Assembly: GCA_034435435.1 (NCBI GenBank)
Contig: DAOTXN010000052.1
Coordinates: 43,749-107,748 of the forward strand
From: DAOTXN01 sp034435435
Lineage (GTDB): Bacteria > Chloroflexota > Anaerolineae > S140-20
Direction: 5' to 3'
DNA: 64,000 nt
This document shows, in pieces, positions 8,405 to 17,700 of this stretch. The translations under genes were made by a program, and so were the position numbers. Below the pieces are notes generated by a model, which was not told the DNA's origin, searched no databases, and was given only the letters and a program-made list of their open reading frames with translations. The number at the start of each line of letters is the position of its first letter. Position 1 is the stretch's first letter.

Positions 8405-10966
8405 ATGAGCCAATCCAATCACAAACGACCCACCGGCAAGTTACGCCGCCGCATCGCCGGCCTATCGTTGCGGCTCAAGCTCTTTATCGGTGTAGGCACA
8501 TTGATCAGCGGTTTGCTCATCGTAGGTAGCATCTCGGTCATCTCCGGTGTGACCACCCAACAACTGGTCAGTCGCACCCTGGCCCGCCAGCGCCAGTTGG
8601 CCGATCTGACCACCCGCATCAATAACACCCTGCTCAACGCCCAAAACCAGGCCTTTGACTTTTATAACACTTGGTCCCTCACCGGCTTTGAACGTGAAAC
8701 AAGCGGTTTCGATTATGCGCAGCAGATTTACGTGACCCCTATCCGCGCCAATCTGGATCAGATCCGCACTGACATCGAGACCATCCGAGAACTCAATCCC
8801 GATCAAGCTATGCGCAGCAATCTGGACAAGATTGCCACCAGCGTAGGTGCTTACGAAACCACTCTGATTTCAATGAGCGACCAGATGGAACGACTGGGGT
8901 TTCGTGACACCGGTGAATCCGGACAGCTCTTGCAAATTTTTGACAGCCTGCAGACCGAACTGGGAAAAACAGAGCTGCAAGCCGCTCAATCTTCCCTCTA
9001 TGAAATGAAGCAATATGCCGAAAGCTACTTTTTGCGTTCTGAGCTTATCAATGCACGTCTGGTACGCGAGGCAAACAGAAGGATCCAAGAGCAGATCAGC
9101 ACTATTCCCGACGCGCAACTCTCGCCCACAACCAAAGTACAATTTGACGGCCTGCTCGAGGACTATTATGACCACTTTCTAAGAGCGGCCAATCTCTACA
9201 ATAACCTCCAGACCAGTCGCGCCAACCTGGTTGGTCAAAGCGATTTGACCAGTACTCTGGTACAAGAGTTATATCAAGAACAGCAAGCCCAGTTCTCCGC
9301 CAAAGTCCAAGCACTCCAGAGGCAGCAAGCTCGCACCACCACAGCGACGGGCGTGTTGACCACCATTGTTCTGGTCAGCGGTACAGTCATTGCTTATTTT
9401 GTCATCGGACAAATCATCCAACCCGTGCGGACGCTGGGACAAATCGCCGAACGGTTGGGCGGGGGTGAGCTTGGAGTGCGAGCCCCAATAGACAGTCGCG
9501 ACGAAATCGGCGCCACAGCCATCGCGTTTAACTTGATGGCCGACCGGCTCCAGGAATTACTCGCGGAGCTAGAGCAACGCGTAGCCGACCGCACCCACGA
9601 CTTGGAAACCACAGCCGCCGACCTGACCGCGCGTACTGCCGAACTGGAAAAGGTCCATCAAGCCCAGCAACTCATCAACCGAGAGCTCGAAGAAACTGTG
9701 CGACAGAGTGAGCGCCGCGCAGCCTTGCTCCAAGCCAGCGCAGAGGTTAGCCGCGCCATCACTCAACTTCGTGACCCTGCCCAAGGTCGCGGGGTGAGCG
9801 GTCTGGACCAACTCCTCACCGAGGTGACCCATCTCATCAGTCAACACTTTGGCTTTTACCACGCTGGGGTATTTCTCATCGACGAGGCTCGCCGCTTCGC
9901 CGTACTGCGCGCAGCTAACAGCCCTGGCGGGCAACGTATGCTGGCCCGACAACACAGACTCGGCGTTGGCTCCGAAGGCATCGTGGGTTACGTCACTCAG
10001 GCTGGCCGTCCACGCATCGCCCTCGACGTCGGTGCTGATGCCTATTATTTCAACAACCCCGACTTGCCCGATACGCGCTCCGAGATGGCCGTGCCGCTGC
10101 ACATCGGCGACGAGGTCATTGGCGCCCTGGATGTGCAGAGCACTCAAGAGGCCGCCTTTGACGATCAAGACGTGCGCGTGTTGACGGCGCTGGCAGCCCA
10201 AATCGCCATCGCCATTCAAAACGCCAACCTCTTCCGGCAAACTCAAGAAGCCCTAAGCGAAGCCCAACATGTGCAACAAAGTTACATTCGCCAGCAATGG
10301 ACCCAACTCGTCCGCGAACAATCGCCCCTGATTCACGAATATACGTTGAGCGGCGTTCCCCCACTCGGCGACTCCCAACTGCCTGAGGTCCAAGAGGCCC
10401 TGCGCACCGGGCAGATGATCATCGCCGACGGTAATGGCGACCCAGAACACAGCCCGGTGCGCACGGCTCTGGCGGTCCCCATTCAAGTGCGCGGGCAAAC
10501 TATCGGCGTCCTCGACCTGCAAGAAACCGACCACGACCGCCGGTGGACTGCAGACGAACTCGCGCTCATTCAAAGCATCGCCGATCAGATGGGCCAGGCG
10601 CTCGAGGGGGCGCGCTTGTTTGAAGAAACTCAACGCCGCGCCCAGCGTGAACTCCTCGCCCGCCAGATCACCGAGCGCATCCGCGCGGCTGGCGCCGCGG
10701 GTGACATCGGCTCTATTTTGCAAACGACTGCCGAGGAGTTGGGCAAAGCCCTGCGCGTCACACGCGCGGTAGCCCGACTCCAGGTGCCTACGAGTGGCGA
10801 CACGCTACAGCGCGTCGAAGCCAGGCAGCCGCAACTGCCTAATGATAAACCCAGCGAAACTGCTCAGCCTCACGCTCCTGAGCGGGTCTCCCCTAAAGGG
10901 GAACCCGCGATTCGGCCCAAATTTGCGCTTTCGACGGCGCAACGCCGGGTCACGGACCCGGCTTGA
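8405..10966 (+). CDS. Membrane sensor: helical extracytoplasmic domain, HAMP, GAF, half-GAF
   Basis: An 853-residue protein. Membrane helix 1 (22-48) and helix 2 (about 314-338) bracket a mostly helical sensory region. It is rich in Gln, Leu and Ala and looks more like a four-helix-bundle sensor than the Cache domains of its neighbours. HAMP (338-395, QIIQPVRTLGQIAERL), a coiled coil, a GAF (440-608) and a half-GAF (620-745) follow. The tail is extended by about 50 residues, encoded partly by two strong palindromes (10882-10962). No kinase domain is present. A TTGGAGG ribosome site is well placed. It belongs to the same sensor cluster, with the GAF core nearly the same as in the 6225 and 12253 genes. 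Confidence 0.85.
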   Translation: MSQSNHKRPTGKLRRRIAGLSLRLKLFIGVGTLISGLLIVGSISVISGVTTQQLVSRTLARQRQLADLTTRINNTLLNAQNQAFDFYNTWSLTGFERETSGFDYAQQIYVTPIRANLDQIRTDIETIRELNPDQAMRSNLDKIATSVGAYETTLISMSDQMERLGFRDTGESGQLLQIFDSLQTELGKTELQAAQSSLYEMKQYAESYFLRSELINARLVREANRRIQEQISTIPDAQLSPTTKVQFDGLLEDYYDHFLRAANLYNNLQTSRANLVGQSDLTSTLVQELYQEQQAQFSAKVQALQRQQARTTTATGVLTTIVLVSGTVIAYFVIGQIIQPVRTLGQIAERLGGGELGVRAPIDSRDEIGATAIAFNLMADRLQELLAELEQRVADRTHDLETTAADLTARTAELEKVHQAQQLINRELEETVRQSERRAALLQASAEVSRAITQLRDPAQGRGVSGLDQLLTEVTHLISQHFGFYHAGVFLIDEARRFAVLRAANSPGGQRMLARQHRLGVGSEGIVGYVTQAGRPRIALDVGADAYYFNNPDLPDTRSEMAVPLHIGDEVIGALDVQSTQEAAFDDQDVRVLTALAAQIAIAIQNANLFRQTQEALSEAQHVQQSYIRQQWTQLVREQSPLIHEYTLSGVPPLGDSQLPEVQEALRTGQMIIADGNGDPEHSPVRTALAVPIQVRGQTIGVLDLQETDHDRRWTADELALIQSIADQMGQALEGARLFEETQRRAQRELLARQITERIRAAGAAGDIGSILQTTAEELGKALRVTRAVARLQVPTSGDTLQRVEARQPQLPNDKPSETAQPHAPERVSPKGEPAIRPKFALSTAQRRVTDPA
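10882..10962 (+). repeat. Two consecutive strong palindromes inside the 3' end of a sensor gene
   Basis: The first hairpin has nested arms GCGGGT/ACCCGC and TCCCCT/AGGGGA with a 2-base loop (10882-10908). The second has GCCGGGT/ACCCGGC with a 5-base loop (10944-10962). Both are translated as the last residues of the sensor protein and lie about 50 bases before the binding-protein gene. They may stabilise or punctuate the message, or be small palindromic repeats that were captured as coding sequence. Confidence 0.5.
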
Positions 10967-11014
10967 GCACCAGGCTGAGCAATTACAAGCCAGCGAAGAA
11001 TAAGGAGGAAAAAC

Positions 11015-12241
11015 ATGTTCACACGAAATAAATCGAGCATTCTGTTTTTGTTGATCCTCGTGAGCTTGCTCATCCTGCCGGTCAGTTGTGGGGGCCAAAA
11101 GGCCAAAGAGAAGGTCTCAGTCGTGCGCGTCGGCGTTCTCTTTCCGCTCACCGGCGACCTAGCCAGCATCGGTGAAGACAACAAGAACGGCGTTGTGCTG
11201 GCAGCCGAAGAAATCAACGCCGCTGGAGGCATCAAGGCGTTGGATGGGGCCAAACTCGAGCTAGTCTTTGGCGACACTCAGGGCAATCCCGACGTCAGCG
11301 TCCAGGAGGTCCAGCGGCTCATCGAAGAGGAAAAGGTTGTCGCCATCATCGGCGCTTACCAAAGCAGCGTCACCAAGCCTGCCACCCAAGAGGCTGAACG
11401 CCTTGAAACCCCCTTTATCGTCAGCATGGCAGTCGCCGACGTCATCACCGAACGAGGCTTTCGCTACGTCTTTCGCATCTGCCCTAAAGCCAAGTTCTAC
11501 GGGCGCGATCAGGTGCGCTTTTTTGCCGACCTGGCCGACCTGGCTGGCTATCCGGTGCAGCGGGTGGCCTTGCTGCACGAAAACACCGACTTTGGCACCT
11601 CCATCGCCCTGGCCCAGAAACAGGCTGCGCAAGAAAGCGGTATGGAGGTGGTAATCGAGGTGAGCTACACGGCCGAAGGCGCGACAGATCTGAGCGCTGA
11701 AGTGGCTCAGGTGCTGGCGGCTCAGCCCGACGCCATCCTGGAGGCCACTTATTTGAATGACAGCATTCTCATTGCCCGGGCGCTGGCCGCCGCCAACGCA
11801 CACATACCGCTGTCTGACGCGGCCGGCGGCACCGTCTACCCCGAATACATCCAACAGCTCGGCCCGCTGGCCGAGGGCACATTTACCCAGATCGAGTATT
11901 CAAAATATGCCCCTGGCGGCAAAGAACTGAACGACCGTTTCCAGGCGCGTTTTGGGGCCGACATCACCGGCAACAGCGCTTACGCCTATCAGGCCATGCT
12001 GGTGCTCCAAGATGCGCTGGAACGCGCCAGGACATTGGACAAGGAGAAATTGCGCGAGGCCCTAGCGGCTACCGATCTACCCCGGGGGCCGCAGATGATC
12101 ATGCCGGCTGAACGGTTACGTTTTGACGCCGAGAATCAGAACGAGTCTGCCACTCTGTTCATGGTTCAGATTCAAGATGGCGAACTGGTACCGGTCTGGC
12201 CGGCCGAATACGCCACCGCTCCGGTGCGCATGCAGAAATAG
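11015..12241 (+). CDS. Type I periplasmic substrate-binding lipoprotein (branched-chain amino-acid type)
   Basis: A 408-residue protein with a lipoprotein signal (LPVSC, lipid-carrying Cys25), then a LivK-like two-lobed fold starting VGVLFPLTGDLASIGEDNKNG. In ABC systems this family captures amino acids, amides or similar solutes outside the membrane and hands them to LivHM permeases. No permease or ATPase gene lies nearby; sensor genes flank it on both sides. A role as a ligand-capture partner of the Cache/HAMP sensors is therefore plausible but inferred. AAGGAGGA precedes the ATG, one of the strongest ribosome sites in the window. The gene is 11 bases from the next one. Confidence 0.88.
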   Translation: MFTRNKSSILFLLILVSLLILPVSCGGQKAKEKVSVVRVGVLFPLTGDLASIGEDNKNGVVLAAEEINAAGGIKALDGAKLELVFGDTQGNPDVSVQEVQRLIEEEKVVAIIGAYQSSVTKPATQEAERLETPFIVSMAVADVITERGFRYVFRICPKAKFYGRDQVRFFADLADLAGYPVQRVALLHENTDFGTSIALAQKQAAQESGMEVVIEVSYTAEGATDLSAEVAQVLAAQPDAILEATYLNDSILIARALAAANAHIPLSDAAGGTVYPEYIQQLGPLAEGTFTQIEYSKYAPGGKELNDRFQARFGADITGNSAYAYQAMLVLQDALERARTLDKEKLREALAATDLPRGPQMIMPAERLRFDAENQNESATLFMVQIQDGELVPVWPAEYATAPVRMQK

Positions 12242-12252
12242 GGAGTGACATT

Positions 12253-14712
12253 ATGGATCAATCCACGCGCCGGCCTGCCGAGCCGGCGGGCCCACGGGGC
12301 CACCAAACGGTAGGCCCACAACCAGCGCTCCAACTCGCTCGCGTGAGCTGGCGCCGAAGCCTGGCCACCCGCCTGGGAGGGGTGTTCATCCTCATCGCCG
12401 TGCTCTCACTGGCCCTCGTCGGCCTGGTGCTAATACGCACCGCCCGGCAGACCCAGCGCGAGAACATCTTTCGCCTGCAGGAAAAAAATGGGCGCGAAGT
12501 CGTTCTGCAGATTTCAGCCTACCTCAACGACGCCCAGGATGCTCTGAGCCTGTTCGAGCGCACCCAATCACTGACGGCGCTCGCCGCCGGCGTCCAACAA
12601 AAGGCGCTGGAAAACTTGCTCATCCAACGCCGCACCGTGTTCAGCCAGATCACGCTGCTAAACCTGACCGGCAACGAGCTAGCCAAGGTGTCCGAGTTTC
12701 ATACCTTTACACCGGCAGAACTGAGCACGATCCGCGAAGCTGACCTGGCAGCCGCCAGCGCAGCATTGAGCGGCCAGTTCTACGTGAGCGATATCTTTGT
12801 CTCGCCAGAGAGTGGGTTGCTATCGGTGCAGATCGGTATGCCGGTCAAGACGTCGGGCGATCAGGTCGCCGGCGCCCTGCTAGCAGAGGTCAAGGTCACG
12901 CGCTTGTGGCAGGATGTATCTCGCATCGAAATCGGTCAAACCGGCTATGCCTACCTGGTAGACCAGAGCGGGCGCTTTGTCGCCTATCAAGAGCCAGGCG
13001 AGGTGTTACAGCGCTACGGTGAAGACATGAGGCACATGCCACCGGTGGCCGAGTTTATCTCCGAGGGAACGGAACACACCTTCCACCACCACGAGTATAC
13101 AGGACTGAACGGCCAAAACGTGATCGGCCTATACACGCCCGTCCCCGGCACGAATTGGGCCGCCATCGTCGAGTTGCCCACCCAAGAGGCCTTTGCCACC
13201 GTCCGACAAATGCAAACGTATCTCGTCGGCCTGACTCTCCTGGGCGCATTCGTCTCCGCCGGGACTGCCTTTGGCGTCTCTCGTCGCTTTCTGCGCCCCA
13301 TCCAGCAGTTGACATCCACCGCACAACGCATCGGCGCTGGCGACCTGGAGGCAACAATCCAAGCGCCTTCTCAGGCCGACGAAGTGGGTTTGCTGGCTCG
13401 TGCATTCCGCCAGATGCAGACGGAGCTAAAACAACTATACAGTGGCCTAGAAACCCAGGTGGCCGAGCGCACCGCCGACCTGCAAACGACGGCCTCTGCC
13501 CTGGCCAGCCGCAGCCAGGAATTGGAATCGGTTCTGGCTGACTTGCAACGGCGCAGCGAAGAGCTACAAGAAGCTACCCAACGCCAGGTCCAGATCAACC
13601 AGGAACTGCAAAGAGCCAACGAGCTAAGTCAGCGCCGCGCGGCCCGCCTGCAGGCCAGCGCCGAGGTCAGCCACGCAGCTGCGCAGGTCCGTGACCTGGA
13701 TAAGCTGTTGCCCCGCGTCACCGAGTTGATCAGCCACTATTTTGGTTACTATCACGCGGGCATCTTTATGATCGACCCCAACCGCCGTTTTGCCGTGTTG
13801 CGCGCCTCCAACAGCCCCGGCGGCCAACGCATGCTGGCCCGGGGCCACAAGCTAGAGATTGGCGTGACCGGCATCGTGGGGCGCGTCGTGCACACCGGCG
13901 AACCCCGCGTGGCCCTGGACGTGGGCGAGGATGCCGTGTACTTTGACAACCCCGATCTGCCCGACACCCGCTCCGAGATGGCCGTGCCGTTGCGCGTCGG
14001 CGCGGAAGTCATCGGCGCTCTCGACGTACAGAGCACCGAAGCAGGCGCTTTCGACCAGGAAGACGTGGCTGTTCTCTCCACCCTGGCTGACCAAATTGCC
14101 GTCGCCATCGAAAACGCCCGCCTGCTGCGCCAGGCCCAGGAGGCCGTGGAAGAGCTGGAGATGACTCAACGGCTGTACTTACAGGAACAGTGGCGCAGCA
14201 CGACGCGCGGGCCCCAAACCCGCCTGGGCGAGTGGAAAACCGTCGAGACCGGTGTGGAGCAACTGCCGGCCCCGTGCCTCACCGCGAGCCAGAAAGCTCT
14301 GGAGGAAGGGCAGATGGTCGTGCTAGAAAATAACGAACTGGACCAGGCCTTTTCTGTAATGGCCGCTCCGATCAAACTACGGGGACAAACCATTGGCGTC
14401 CTCGATCTGCAAGAGACCGAGGAACAGCGACATTGGTCCCCCGACGAGATCGCCCTGGTTCAGACAGTCGCCGATCAGGTGGCCCAGGCGCTGGAAACGG
14501 CCCGACTGTTCACAGAGACCCAGCGCCGCGCCGAGCGTGAGCGAATGATTCGCCAAATCACCGACAAAGTGCGCGCCAGCTCAAACCTGGAGACCATCTT
14601 GCAGACAACCGTCCAGGAATTAACCCGCTCAATGGGATTGCCGCGCGCTTTTGTTCGTTTAGGTCTGGAAGAAGACGTGCGCAACCCAGGTGAATCGAAA
14701 GAGTCGCTTTGA
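12253..14712 (+). CDS. Membrane sensor: double-Cache, HAMP, GAF, half-GAF
   Basis: An 819-residue protein. A membrane helix at about 40-60, an extracytoplasmic Cache-type domain (65-320, with IEIGQTGYAYLVDQSGRFV and VPGTNWAAIVELP, the usual dCache end), a second helix (322-342), HAMP (342-398), a coiled coil, a GAF (463-625), a half-GAF (640-760) and the shared tail. There is no kinase or methyl-accepting region. The Cache motifs are clearer here than in the other two membrane sensors. It follows the binding lipoprotein by 11 bases with a GGGAGTG ribosome site, so the two are likely made together and may work together. Confidence 0.87.
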   Translation: MDQSTRRPAEPAGPRGHQTVGPQPALQLARVSWRRSLATRLGGVFILIAVLSLALVGLVLIRTARQTQRENIFRLQEKNGREVVLQISAYLNDAQDALSLFERTQSLTALAAGVQQKALENLLIQRRTVFSQITLLNLTGNELAKVSEFHTFTPAELSTIREADLAAASAALSGQFYVSDIFVSPESGLLSVQIGMPVKTSGDQVAGALLAEVKVTRLWQDVSRIEIGQTGYAYLVDQSGRFVAYQEPGEVLQRYGEDMRHMPPVAEFISEGTEHTFHHHEYTGLNGQNVIGLYTPVPGTNWAAIVELPTQEAFATVRQMQTYLVGLTLLGAFVSAGTAFGVSRRFLRPIQQLTSTAQRIGAGDLEATIQAPSQADEVGLLARAFRQMQTELKQLYSGLETQVAERTADLQTTASALASRSQELESVLADLQRRSEELQEATQRQVQINQELQRANELSQRRAARLQASAEVSHAAAQVRDLDKLLPRVTELISHYFGYYHAGIFMIDPNRRFAVLRASNSPGGQRMLARGHKLEIGVTGIVGRVVHTGEPRVALDVGEDAVYFDNPDLPDTRSEMAVPLRVGAEVIGALDVQSTEAGAFDQEDVAVLSTLADQIAVAIENARLLRQAQEAVEELEMTQRLYLQEQWRSTTRGPQTRLGEWKTVETGVEQLPAPCLTASQKALEEGQMVVLENNELDQAFSVMAAPIKLRGQTIGVLDLQETEEQRHWSPDEIALVQTVADQVAQALETARLFTETQRRAERERMIRQITDKVRASSNLETILQTTVQELTRSMGLPRAFVRLGLEEDVRNPGESKESL

Positions 14713-14745
14713 TTGGTTTGGTCCCTGTCTATCGAGGGGAATATA

Positions 14746-17700
14746 ATGACCGAAAAACCACCCGCTATGCACCATACGTACCCACAGCGTGATCCTGCGT
14801 CCCAGACCAGACGAGGGGGGCGCGGCGAACGCGATTCAATCCGGCTTCCGACCGACTCGCGGGACAGCGCATCAGAGGTCTGGAGCACCAGCGCCTTTGT
14901 GCAGCTCAGCCAAGCCCTGCTCACGGCCAGCACACTGCAAGAGGTGCTGCACGCCTGTCTGGAGGTGATCGAACCGACCGTCGTCAACGGCGTCACCGTC
15001 TTGCTCACCGGCGGGCCACCGAGCGACAGCTATTTAGAGATCGCTGCCGTTTGGGAATGCAACGGCCATCCTTACCTCCCTCTAGGAGCGCGCTTTAGCA
15101 CCCGCGATTACGCATTTCAACCTTTGTTAACTGGCCAAGACGCCATCGTCATCAACGCTTTGGAAACCGATTTTCGTATTCAGGAGCCACTGAGATCGCT
15201 GCTCTTGGGCGCCAACGTTCAGGCCCTGGTAGCTCTACCTTTGCGCTCCGGGCGCGAACAGTTTGGCCTCATTATCATCGACCGCGACGATCCGCGCGCC
15301 TTTGCCCCCGAGCACATCCACATCTACCGAGCCGCCGCCGCATTGGCCGCCGGCGCGGTTGAAAAGCTGCGTCTCATCCGCGAGGCCAATCGGGCCTTAG
15401 CCGAAACCTCTACCCTGTACGAAATCAGCCGGCGACTCTCTCACTCACGTAACGTGAGCGATATCTTGTTCAGCATCCTCGATAGCCAACTGTTCGGCGC
15501 CGCAGGAGGAAGCATTGCTTTACTGGAACCCTCACCCATGGAGGGATCTGGGCAGGATGTTCAAGTCGAGTCAGTTGGGTCGCAGGTTCAGCCGAACAAA
15601 CAATTGGTCTTTTGGGCCGCCGCAGGCGTGGGCGCTGAGAGAATTGTCGGTATGCGCATGCCCCTCTCTCAGGGCATTGTCGGCTGGGTGGTGCGCGAAA
15701 ACCAGGCCGCCATCGTGCCCGACGCCTACGCCGACGAGCGGTTTTATCCTCAAATTGACGAGGCCACATCTTTCCAGACCCAGTCAATCCTGTGTGCTCC
15801 CTTGCGCGTCGAAGGACGCGTCATCGGGGCTATCGAACTGGTGGACGTGCCCAACTCCTATCTCAGTCAAGAGGGCGTGCGCCTGTTGGAACAGATCGCC
15901 GATCAGGCCGCCCTGTTCCTCGAAAATCAACGCCTCTTGGCCCAAACTCAGCGCCAGGCCCAAGAACTTTCCACGTTGCTCAACATCACACAAGAGATGG
16001 CTGCAACCCTGGACCGGGAACAAACACTCCGCCTTATCACCTCACGCATTCTCGACTTGGTCAAAGCCGATGGCTGTCACGTCTTTCTGCTACAGCCGCG
16101 CCCCAACGACAAGCCATTTCTAAAGCCTGTAGCTTCCAGCGACCGCGACGCCGCCTACATCCTCAACACGTCGCTGGAGTTGGGCCAGGGCATCACCGGA
16201 GGGGTAGCCCAGAGTGGTGAGGGTGTCTTGATCAACCGCGTAGATCTGGACCCACGCGGCTTTACCGTCCCTGGAACCGAGCAAATACCCGAGAGCTTGA
16301 TCTCGGTGCCACTGGTGTATGAGGGACGCATCAGCGGCGTGATGACCGTCAGTCGGCGGGGCGAGCAGCCCTTTACATCGAGTGACTTGAACATTGTTTC
16401 TGCGATGGCCAGCCAGGCCGCAACAGTGCTGGAAAACGAGCGCTTGTTCGACGAGGCCCAACAACGCACCCGAGAACTGGCCGCGTTGAACGCCGTGGTC
16501 AGCACCGCCAGTCAGTCGCTGACGTTGGAAGAAATTTTGGACGCCACGTTGCAGCGAGTTGCCGATGTGTTACCCGACACGGCCGGCCTTATCTGTTTGC
16601 GTGATGAAAACAGCGGCGAACTACAGATCGCCACCCATCGCAACCTGCCCGCTGCTTTGGTACGCACATTGATCACCAAAGGTATGCGCGGTACGCTGTG
16701 TGAAGTAACAGCCACGCAACGCCAGGCCTACACCGTGGCCGATCTCACTGCTAGCGCGCCCGTGGATACCAGTGGGCTAGTGAAAGTGGGACTATACGCC
16801 TACTTGGGCGCCCCGTTGATCGCTCGCGGGCAGGTTTTGGGCACACTCAGCGTCTTTGGCGCCCAACCCAACTTCTTCACTTCCTCCGACGCCGACCTGA
16901 TGACGGCCATTGGGCAGCAAGTAGGCATTGCCGTGCGCAATGCTCAACTTTATGCACAGACCGAGCGTGCTTTAAAAGAGTCGCGCAGCCTATATGACAC
17001 AAGCGCAGCCATGTCCGAAACACTCGACCTGGAGGGTGTGCTACAGATCGCTGTGAACCGCATGGCCGAATACGTCGGCGCCGATCAATGTCGCCTCGTG
17101 CTGTTCGATGAAAGGCTAGGGTACGGCGCTGTGGTAGCCGAATATCGCTCCACGCCGAATGTCGAAACGATACGCATTCCGATGGCAGATAACCCCTCGT
17201 ATCAGGTGTTGCGCGACACAGGCCAGGCCATCGCTGTCGAGGACGTGCGCACCCACCCGATCACTGCCGCTATCAAAGAGATGCTCGCCGAATATGGCGT
17301 CAAGTCAATGCTTCTGGTGCCGCTCATCGTCCAGGGGCATCTAATCGGTTCCATTGACCTAGATTCCACCCGCACGCATCGCAAATTCACCCAAGCAGAA
17401 CTTAATTTTTGCCGCACTCTGGCCGACCGCGCTGCGCTGGCCATCCAAAACCGACAACTCTTGGCGCAAACACAATACGCCTTGCACGAGACAACCCGGC
17501 TCTATCGGGCCAGTCGAGCACTTAACCAAGCTCAAAACCTCTCGGATGTTCTCTACGCCATCACCGACAATTTGCCAATTGAACAGATCGACCAATGTTG
17601 GATGGCGCTGACCGAATCCGAGTTTGCTGATCAAGACCCTACTCTGCGCAGCTTTCAGATCAAGGCCCTGTGGGATCACGAAGGCGATGCCGGGCTGCAA

